8,231 nucleotides of DNA from Eubacterium sp. Lineage in GTDB: Bacteria > Bacillota > Clostridia > Oscillospirales > Acutalibacteraceae. Below the pieces are notes generated by a model. It did not search any database. It was not told the origin of the DNA and saw nothing but the letters and a program-made list of their open reading frames with translations. The position numbers and the translations under genes were made by a program. The stretch's first letter is position 1; each line of letters starts with the position of its first letter. The stretch lies in assembly GCA_017543725.1 (NCBI GenBank), contig JAFYFO010000013.1, positions 1-8,231 of the forward strand. Direction: 5' to 3'. Shown piece by piece: positions 1 to 5,105 of this stretch.

Positions 1-247
1 ACTGAGTGTTTGAGTATTTCTGTTTTAAAGTATCTATTTTATCCTGCTGAGCCTGTTCGGTCTGATACCAGCCCTTTGACTCCATTTTTTTATAGATATC
101 GTCCTGCATTGTTAACGATTCGTTGAGCGCCGTTTTAAAGGTTTGATTGATATTCTGAGTTGATGATTCAATTGCGCCGTGCATATATAAATCGCAAACG
201 CCTTTTTCAAGCAAAAGAATATCCTGCATTAAATTTCTGTCGTCCAA
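1..247 (-). CDS. CotF-family spore coat protein (3' end at or beyond window edge)
   Basis: Small protein of the spore coat F family (Pfam Coat_F type), expected to be made in the mother cell during sporulation and placed in the coat; the exact role of these small paralogues is unknown. The 82 visible residues start MDDRNLMQDILLLEKG and carry the family's C-terminal signature WYQTEQAQQDKI (residues 60-71), followed by a Lys-rich helix ending KQKYSNTQ. Two helices with a polar linker fit the ferritin-like fold of the family. The start is TTG at 245-247, chosen because AGGAGG (255-260) lies 7 nt upstream; the next ATG (residue 7) would have no ribosome binding site. The last complete codon is 2-4 and position 1 supplies a T, so a stop may follow immediately outside. 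It lies 12 nt downstream of another small coat-type gene, in an apparent operon. Family assignment is from recognised motifs, not a search. Confidence 0.85.
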   Translation of the reverse strand, partial: MDDRNLMQDILLLEKGVCDLYMHGAIESSTQNINQTFKTALNESLTMQDDIYKKMESKGWYQTEQAQQDKIDTLKQKYSNTQ

Positions 248-254
248 GGTTTTT

Positions 255-260
255 CCTCCT
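255..260 (-). promoter_or_regulatory. Ribosome binding site that sets the TTG start of the CotF gene
   Basis: AGGAGG on the minus strand, 7 nt from TTG at 245-247. Its first base (position 260) is the last base of the upstream gene's TAA stop codon, so translation of the two coat genes is closely spaced. There is no in-frame ATG at a suitable distance, which makes TTG the best-supported start. Confidence 0.8.
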
Positions 261-433
261 TATAAAAGATTCATAAAACTCTGAAAAATCTGCTGATGTT
301 TTCCCGCCATTGTCTGAACGGTGTTTTTAAGTTCATTGTCCTGAATACTGTTTGTTATTTCGCTGCATTTTGTTTGAAAATACTGCTCGTGTCCAAGCGC
401 ATCTTCAACATATAAAAGTTCCTTTGATGTCAT
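260..433 (-). CDS. Small CotF-like / spore-coat-associated helical hairpin protein, 57 aa
   Basis: A 57-residue protein beginning MTSKELLYVEDALGHEQ. Two predicted amphipathic helices are visible: residues about 3-28 (ELLYVEDALGHEQYFQTKC) and about 34-57 (ELKNTVQTMAGKHQQIFQSF), joined by a short turn. This pattern (ELxxxEDALxHEQ then KHQQIF near the C-terminus) resembles small proteins found next to coat F genes in Clostridia; I infer a spore coat or spore-associated role from this and from the CotF gene 12 nt downstream. The open frame extends further upstream to 577, but that part overlaps the divergent alkD gene. The ATG at 431-433 has GGAGGT (441-446) at 7 nt spacing, which fixes the start. 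It is free of membrane segments and signal peptide. Biochemical function is unknown. Confidence 0.78.
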   Translation of the reverse strand: MTSKELLYVEDALGHEQYFQTKCSEITNSIQDNELKNTVQTMAGKHQQIFQSFMNLL

Positions 434-469
434 TTGTTTCACCTCCGCAAAAGTAGTTTTTGCAATTAT

Positions 470-498
470 TTGAAAATTATTCCTTTTCGTGTTAAAAT
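470..498 (+). promoter_or_regulatory. Sigma-A type promoter for the alkD gene
   Basis: TTGAAA (470-475) and TAAAAT (493-498) are separated by 17 nt, and the -10 box is preceded by TG one base away (490-491), an extended -10. Transcription would begin near 505, leaving a leader of about 9 nt before ATG 514. The only ribosome-binding match, GGTGAT (505-510), would then lie at the very 5' end of the message. This is a consensus match only; no start site has been mapped. Confidence 0.6.
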
Positions 499-513
499 AT
501 CTTCGGTGATTGT

Positions 514-1200
514 ATGAAGAAAATTGAAAACTTCTTATTTGAAAATCAGGATAAAGAGTACAGGGATTTTCAGTCAAAACTGATTCCGGATATTGAAAAA
601 GAAAATTTTATCGGGGTCAGAACTCCCGCTTTGAAAAAGTTTGCAAAAGAAATGCTGAAAACGGGGGAGTACGCTGGTTTTTTATGCGATTTGCCGCATA
701 AATATTTTGATGAAAACCAACTCCAAGCGTTTATAATAAGCGGAATAAAAGATTTTGATTCCTGCGTCGGTGAGGTTGAAAACTTTCTTCCCTTTGTTGA
801 TAACTGGGCAACCTGCGACCAACTATCTCCGAAGTGTTTTTCAAAAAATAAAAAAGAACTTCTCAAATATATTGAGAAGTGGATTAAAAGCGATAAAACA
901 TATTCTGTTCGTTTTGCAATTAAAATGCTGATGAGCCATTTTCTTGACGGCGATTTTGATGAAAAATATCTTAAAACCGTTTCTGCGGTTAATTCGGATG
1001 AATACTATATCAATATGATGATTGCATGGTATTTTGCAACTGCGCTTGCAAAGCAATATGAAAAAGCCCTGCCATATATCGAAAACAAAGTTCTTGATAT
1101 ATGGACTCATAATAAGGCAATTCAGAAAGCCACCGAAAGTTATCGCATAACGCCTGAACAGAAAGAATATTTGAAGACTTTAAAAATAAAGAACAAATAA
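514..1200 (+). CDS. AlkD-like DNA alkylation repair protein (HEAT-repeat DNA glycosylase)
   Basis: A 228-residue protein of the DNA alkylation repair family (AlkD type). Characterised members are all-helical HEAT-like solenoids that remove positively charged N3- and N7-alkylated purines without flipping the base. Length matches the family (about 220-240). Family landmarks are visible: IGVRTPALKKFAK near residue 33, FVDNWATCD at 94-102, SVRFAIKMLM at 131-140, AWYFATA at 171-177 and HNKAIQKATESYRI at 199-212. Trp98, Asp102, Arg133 and Trp172 fall where I recall the Bacillus cereus AlkD residues Trp109, Asp113, Arg148 and Trp187, so the enzyme is probably active. No signal peptide or membrane segment; cytoplasmic. 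ATG 514 is preceded by GGTGAT (505-510), only 3 nt away but in register with the 3' part of the Shine-Dalgarno complement. It diverges from the coat genes and may be co-transcribed with the RhuM fragment 30 nt downstream. Confidence 0.9.
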   Translation: MKKIENFLFENQDKEYRDFQSKLIPDIEKENFIGVRTPALKKFAKEMLKTGEYAGFLCDLPHKYFDENQLQAFIISGIKDFDSCVGEVENFLPFVDNWATCDQLSPKCFSKNKKELLKYIEKWIKSDKTYSVRFAIKMLMSHFLDGDFDEKYLKTVSAVNSDEYYINMMIAWYFATALAKQYEKALPYIENKVLDIWTHNKAIQKATESYRITPEQKEYLKTLKIKNK

Positions 1201-1230
1201 AACATCTGGAAATTAAAACGAGGTAACAAT

Positions 1231-1452
1231 ATGAGCAATGAAATGAAATTTTTGATTTATAAAACCGCTGATGAGGATATAAGAGTTAATGCCATTTTGA
1301 AAGATGAAACAATATGGCTGACGCAAAAAGGAATGGGAGAACTTTTCGGGTGTTCTTCAGACAATATATCATTACACCTGAAGAACATTTTTAATGAAGG
1401 CGAACTTGACAAAAATTCAGTTACCGAGAAAATCTCGGCAACTCGATTATGA
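1231..1452 (+). pseudogene. RhuM-family (virulence RhuM) gene, N-terminal fragment only
   Basis: The 73 codons encode the conserved N-terminus of RhuM-family proteins: MSNEMKFLIYKTADEDI, then DETIWLTQKGMGELFGCSSD (residues 25-44), a helix-turn-helix-like segment continuing into NISLHLKNIFNEGELDKNSV. Full-length members are roughly 300-345 residues; here similarity to what I recall of the family stops at about residue 70 (EKISAT) and two unrelated codons lead to TGA at 1450-1452. The downstream sequence passes directly into the terminator hairpin and rnmV, so the rest of the gene was deleted. A ribosome binding site (GAGGT, 1220-1224) is intact, so a short peptide could still be made. RhuM genes are commonly carried on islands and mobile elements and their function is poorly known. 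I call it a remnant; a domesticated short DNA-binding protein is a weaker alternative. Confidence 0.8.
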
Positions 1453-1487
1453 AAAACGCTGTCTTAATTATTCAAGACAGCGTTTTT
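1452..1487. terminator. Bidirectional intrinsic terminator between the RhuM fragment and rnmV
   Basis: A perfect 14-bp inverted repeat, AAAAACGCTGTCTT (1452-1465) and AAGACAGCGTTTTT (1474-1487), around an 8-nt loop. The A and T runs at the outer ends give a T-tract on either strand, so it can stop plus-strand transcription from alkD/RhuM and minus-strand transcription from the lacZ-comEC-holA-rnmV unit. The right arm and part of the loop are coding: the rnmV stop TGA is at 1472-1474, and its last four sense codons plus one base supply the stem. Confidence 0.88.
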
Positions 1488-2059
1488 AATGTTTGCGTTA
1501 ATTCATTTTTAGTGTAGTTATTATTCAGATAGGATAAAAGCGAATTTGTTGAAAGAAACTCGGGGAGGCTGAGCGCCTTGAGGAGTTTCTTTTTGTTTTC
1601 CTTTGCGCCATCGCAACCCGAGAGCCCGAGTTCAAACAAATCATAATTTGTTATCGGGTCGGGATTTTCCCTGATTTCGCAGTTGATTTTTGCTTTTTCA
1701 AAGGCTTTGAGCAGAGTTTCTCCGCTCATTCCTTCAACGCCGAGTTTGCCCTCTTTCGAAGGCGAAGTTTTGCGCTTTTCCTTTCCGATAATATCGGGGA
1801 TATAAACATTGGTTATTTTTTCTTTATCAATTGCCGATAAAAGATGATTTCTTATCATAAAACCTGCGGAATCTGAATCGGTCAGAATAATTATTCCGCA
1901 ATCATCCGCAAGTTTTTTGATGAATTTCATCTTTTCCTTATCCTTGAAAATGCCGAATCCGTTTGTTTCGATAATAAAGGCGTCTATGATGTTTTCAAGT
2001 TTGATTTTATCATATTTGCCCTCAACGATAACGGCTTGATTAATCTTTATTTTTTCCAT
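1472..2059 (-). CDS. rnmV: Ribonuclease M5-like protein (TOPRIM domain), 5S rRNA maturation
   Basis: RNase M5 is the TOPRIM nuclease that trims precursor 5S rRNA to its mature ends in low-GC Gram-positives, working with ribosomal protein L18. The 195-residue product has the N-terminal TOPRIM domain: VEGKYDK at residues 12-18 (Glu13), IIETNGFGIF at 29-38, and IIILTDSDSAGFMIR at 56-70 (Asp61, Asp63), followed by the M5-type stretch EGKLGVEGMSGETLL (103-117). The C-terminal part (about 130-195, with FELGLSG and SLLSYLNNNYTK) fits the small helical domain (DUF4093 type). Length is near the usual 180-190. Its ATG lies 2 nt after the holA stop; a weak AGCAGG inside the holA end is the only ribosome-binding candidate, so it is probably coupled to holA. 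In Bacillus this gene sits with ksgA, so its position here is different. Metal-binding acidic residues are all present. Confidence 0.86.
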   Translation of the reverse strand: MEKIKINQAVIVEGKYDKIKLENIIDAFIIETNGFGIFKDKEKMKFIKKLADDCGIIILTDSDSAGFMIRNHLLSAIDKEKITNVYIPDIIGKEKRKTSPSKEGKLGVEGMSGETLLKAFEKAKINCEIRENPDPITNYDLFELGLSGCDGAKENKKKLLKALSLPEFLSTNSLLSYLNNNYTKNELTQTLKTLS

Positions 2060-2061
2060 TA

Positions 2062-3126
2062 CTACGACCTGCTGAGCAAAAGAAGTTTTGCAACGGTTTC
2101 CTCAAGAATAATGTTTGCATCAAGACTGCTTGATTTCATAAGTTTATCGGCGCTTTGCAAAATATCAATTGAATTTCTGAGCGATTCAAAACTGATGTTG
2201 CGGCAGTTTCTTGAAGCGTTTCTGATTAAAAAATCCCTTCCTTTATACGAATAATAATCGGCAATTTCGTATTCGTTAACATTTGTCGCTTTGCCGCATT
2301 TAACTCGGTACATATCAATATAGCAGGAGGATATAACCGTCAGTATTCCTATCGGCTGTTCTTTTTGCGAAAAAAGCGAATTTAAAACCGAAAACGCGGA
2401 GTCTGCGTTGCCCGCAAGAATAAACTTTGATAAATCAAAAACCTTCGCCTGAAGGGATTTAACGGCAAGTTTATCAATAACCTCCCTCGTTATTTCTCCC
2501 TCGCCGCAATAAGCGCAGATTTTTTCAAGTTCGGAAAAAAGAGTTTGTATATCGTTTCCCGAAATGCCGATAAGATAGCGCGCGTTATTCATATCAAGCG
2601 TGCAATTCCTTTTTTTAGCCGAATTAACAAGGAGTTTTGCAATATCGCTCTCGCTTCTTTTTTCAAGATTAACGCTGCATCCCGCTTTTGCAAAAGCCGC
2701 TTCAATCGACTTCCACTTGGAACTGTCCGGCGTTATTATGCCGTCCCGGCTTTTTTTGTAACCGATTTCAATGCTGTCAAACCAGAAAACAAGAATAGCG
2801 CTTTCGGGAATATCCTTGAAATATTCCTTGAGTTCCTGCAAATCGGAGGCCTGCTTTTCAAACGGATAATCGTGAACAAGAATGAAGGAATATTCGCTCA
2901 TCATCGGAATCATCTGAGCGGTCTGAAGAATATCGCTCATCGTGCTGTTTTTTGATTCAAACTGATGAAAATTAAAATCCGCAAACGCAGGGTCAACGAT
3001 TTTCTCCTGCATTTTTTTAACATAGTATTCTTTAAGATAGCCTTCTTCGCCCCATATGAAATAAACATTTGAAAACTCTTTTGATTTTATTTGCTCTTTG
3101 AGTTCCTTTTCGCCTATTCTTCCCAT
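2062..3126 (-). CDS. holA: DNA polymerase III subunit delta (clamp loader)
   Basis: The delta subunit of the clamp loader opens the beta sliding clamp so it can be placed on primed DNA. The 354-residue length is typical. Visible features: the N-terminal segment SNVYFIWGEEGYLKEYYVKKM (around residues 18-39), the FADFNFHQFES strand region (47-58), the ILQTAQMIPMMSEYSFILVHDY block (65-86) typical of the first domain, SESDIAKLLVNSAKKRNC in domain II, YLIGISGNDIQTLFSELEKI (around 184-203), and the all-helical collar domain from about 215 with VFDLSKFILAGNADSAF. Delta has no functional P-loop in known members and none is seen. ATG 3124-3126 has AGGAGG (3135-3140) at 8 nt and overlaps the comEC 3' end by 13 nt. 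The comEC-holA order is conserved in Firmicutes (B. subtilis comEC-yqeN), which supports the call. Confidence 0.92.
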   Translation of the reverse strand: MGRIGEKELKEQIKSKEFSNVYFIWGEEGYLKEYYVKKMQEKIVDPAFADFNFHQFESKNSTMSDILQTAQMIPMMSEYSFILVHDYPFEKQASDLQELKEYFKDIPESAILVFWFDSIEIGYKKSRDGIITPDSSKWKSIEAAFAKAGCSVNLEKRSESDIAKLLVNSAKKRNCTLDMNNARYLIGISGNDIQTLFSELEKICAYCGEGEITREVIDKLAVKSLQAKVFDLSKFILAGNADSAFSVLNSLFSQKEQPIGILTVISSCYIDMYRVKCGKATNVNEYEIADYYSYKGRDFLIRNASRNCRNISFESLRNSIDILQSADKLMKSSSLDANIILEETVAKLLLLSRS

Positions 3127-5105
3127 ACGGAAAACCTCCTTGCGCTGTATTTATTTCCTTTAATGCGATAAATGATATCGCCCTCGTTTAAATCAATACA
3201 GCCGTTTTTATCAAGACATATGTTTTTGAAAACCGAAATATCTTTTCTGTCTGAATTTTCGCTGAATGAAACGCCCTCGATATCCGCTTTAAAACTGTTT
3301 TGATTGCTGTTTGCTTTGATATGAAAGTTTAAATCGGGGCTGACGCTTGTTTTATAATCCCTGAAAACAAGATTCGGGCAATTGAAATCTTCGGCAAGTT
3401 TTGATGAATATTTGTTTTCAGCGCCGGCGCATATGTATTCAACTTTATCCTGCCTTGAAGTCAGATATTGCCTGATTGAATAGTATTCGTTTGAAGTTTC
3501 AACGCCGTAAACAATTGCACTGCCTTTGGAGCAAAAAGCCGCCGCACCGTCGGAGGCTATATAAATATATGAATTGCTCCTGTTTAAAACAGCCATTGAA
3601 ATAATTGCCGCAAAGAAAATAACAAGCGAAATCTTTGCCGCGGTTTTCAGATATCTTTTGTCTATGATAAAGCATAATGCAAAAATAATCAATATAAATG
3701 CCGCTATAAAACCGAAATAGTTTTCAAAACTTATGAGCAGAAAACTGATTTTTGAAAATATTTCTGCAAGAGAAATGATAATCGAGTTTATAAATCGGCA
3801 GATTATTATAAACGGTATTCCGATATTCAGCCTTATTGCAAAACTCGTCAGCAGTGAAAAAACAGTTGCAAAACTTCCGAGTGGCGTCAAAATTATTGAG
3901 GAAATAATGCTGACAAGTGAAACATATCCGAAAAAGAGATAATTAGCGCAGATTGAATAGAGCAAAATGCAAAAGGAAAGGGCGATGGAATCAATAACAT
4001 AAATCGCCGCTTTATTTATTCTTCGTTTTTTGAATAATCTCAGTTTGATTATTTCGGGGTGCAGATATTTATATGCCGTGCAGAGTGATAAAACGCAGAG
4101 AACGCTCAGCACCGCGCCGACATCGCAAACGGCAAATGGATTTATGCAGATTATAAAGCAGGCAAGTCCGAGAGAATTCAAAGGGTCGCTGTGGCGCGAG
4201 AAGAGATTTCCAATCATAAGAACGCTCATCATAATTCCCGCTCTCGTGACCGATTTTGAAAAGCCGCAGATTGCGCAGTAATAAATAATCGCAGCGATTG
4301 TTATTATAAAAGAAGCCCTGTCTTTAATCCTCAGTTTTTTAAGAATAAGAATCAGAAAAGAACTGATTGCGGTTAAATGAAGTCCGCTGACAGCCATAAG
4401 ATGAGCGCATCCCGCAACTCTGAAATTATTATATACTTTAAATGAAATATCCGATTTATCGCCGATAACAAGCGCTCTTGCAATTGCTCCTTCATCACCG
4501 GGAACAGCCCTCAGCGCCTTGATTATTCTTTGCCTTGATTCAAGAATGAATTTATTCGGAGATTTGATATGCTCATTTGTTATTTTATAATGGGTTAGTT
4601 TCGAGGAAAGAAAGATGTTTTTGCCCCAGTAGCCGTAGGAAGAAAACGCAGAATCGCCGATTTTGCTGAAAACAAGTTTACCTTTTATAAGTTGATAACT
4701 TTCGCAGTTAAGCGGCTTTTTGGTGTTCATTTTCAGTTTGATGTTCTGAGGCGCGCCTTTAAGATTTATTGATTTCGTTTTGATTGTGTATGAATATTTA
4801 TCGTCGCTTCTTTGTTCAAGCGAAGTTATATAAAACTCACATTCCGCGCTTTGATTATTAAGGGCGGTCTGGGGATTTGCAACATTCTGATATGAAAACA
4901 TAAAAATAATGCAGGCAAAAACAGCCGCGCCCAGGCAAAGGGGAACGGCAAGCGCTTGCCTGTATTTCTTTACGGCGAGGCTTGCAATAAAAAGAATCGC
5001 AAGCCCCGCCGTAATAATTAACGTTTGTTTTATGCCGTTAATAAGATTCAGCAAAAGCATTGAAACTGCAAAAGAGAATCCTATATGGGCGAAAACTCTT
5101 TTCAT
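3114..5105 (-). CDS. comEC: ComEC/Rec2-family DNA uptake channel with degenerate C-terminal domain
   Basis: ComEC is the polytopic membrane channel that carries single-stranded DNA into the cell during transformation. The 663-residue product has hydrophobic helices at about 8-24, 28-45 and 51-71; an extracytoplasmic OB-fold-like domain at about 85-175 with two cysteines (Cys89, Cys134), a spacing similar to the disulphide pair in B. subtilis ComEC; the ALVIGDKSDI motif (211-220); and the channel (competence) domain at about 225-480 with the signature AHLMAVSGLHLTAI (234-247) and many further helices. After a last helix near 491-507, the C-terminal region begins IYIASDGAAAFCSKG where active homologues have a metallo-beta-lactamase-like nuclease; the HxHxDH motif is absent. 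B. subtilis ComEC is over 100 residues longer. ATG 5103-5105 overlaps the TGA of the upstream glycosidase, and I see no Shine-Dalgarno sequence, suggesting coupled re-initiation. Family is secure; transformation competence is not shown. Confidence 0.92.
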   Translation of the reverse strand: MKRVFAHIGFSFAVSMLLLNLINGIKQTLIITAGLAILFIASLAVKKYRQALAVPLCLGAAVFACIIFMFSYQNVANPQTALNNQSAECEFYITSLEQRSDDKYSYTIKTKSINLKGAPQNIKLKMNTKKPLNCESYQLIKGKLVFSKIGDSAFSSYGYWGKNIFLSSKLTHYKITNEHIKSPNKFILESRQRIIKALRAVPGDEGAIARALVIGDKSDISFKVYNNFRVAGCAHLMAVSGLHLTAISSFLILILKKLRIKDRASFIITIAAIIYYCAICGFSKSVTRAGIMMSVLMIGNLFSRHSDPLNSLGLACFIICINPFAVCDVGAVLSVLCVLSLCTAYKYLHPEIIKLRLFKKRRINKAAIYVIDSIALSFCILLYSICANYLFFGYVSLVSIISSIILTPLGSFATVFSLLTSFAIRLNIGIPFIIICRFINSIIISLAEIFSKISFLLISFENYFGFIAAFILIIFALCFIIDKRYLKTAAKISLVIFFAAIISMAVLNRSNSYIYIASDGAAAFCSKGSAIVYGVETSNEYYSIRQYLTSRQDKVEYICAGAENKYSSKLAEDFNCPNLVFRDYKTSVSPDLNFHIKANSNQNSFKADIEGVSFSENSDRKDISVFKNICLDKNGCIDLNEGDIIYRIKGNKYSARRFSVWEE

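Noticed and set aside
434..577. Upstream extension of the 57-residue coat gene to 577
   Set aside because: The extension runs through the intergenic region and the start of alkD, and a strong ribosome binding site with ATG at 431-433 explains the gene without it.
2545..2955. Plus-strand open frame of 136 codons
   Set aside because: It lies entirely antisense to holA, has no recognisable motif or ribosome binding site, and holA is a clear family match.
4947..4960. Perfect 14-bp palindrome GGCAAGCGCTTGCC with a central CG, like a LacI-family operator
   Set aside because: It sits about 150 nt inside comEC, encodes ordinary residues, and roughly one such palindrome every other window of this size is expected by chance.
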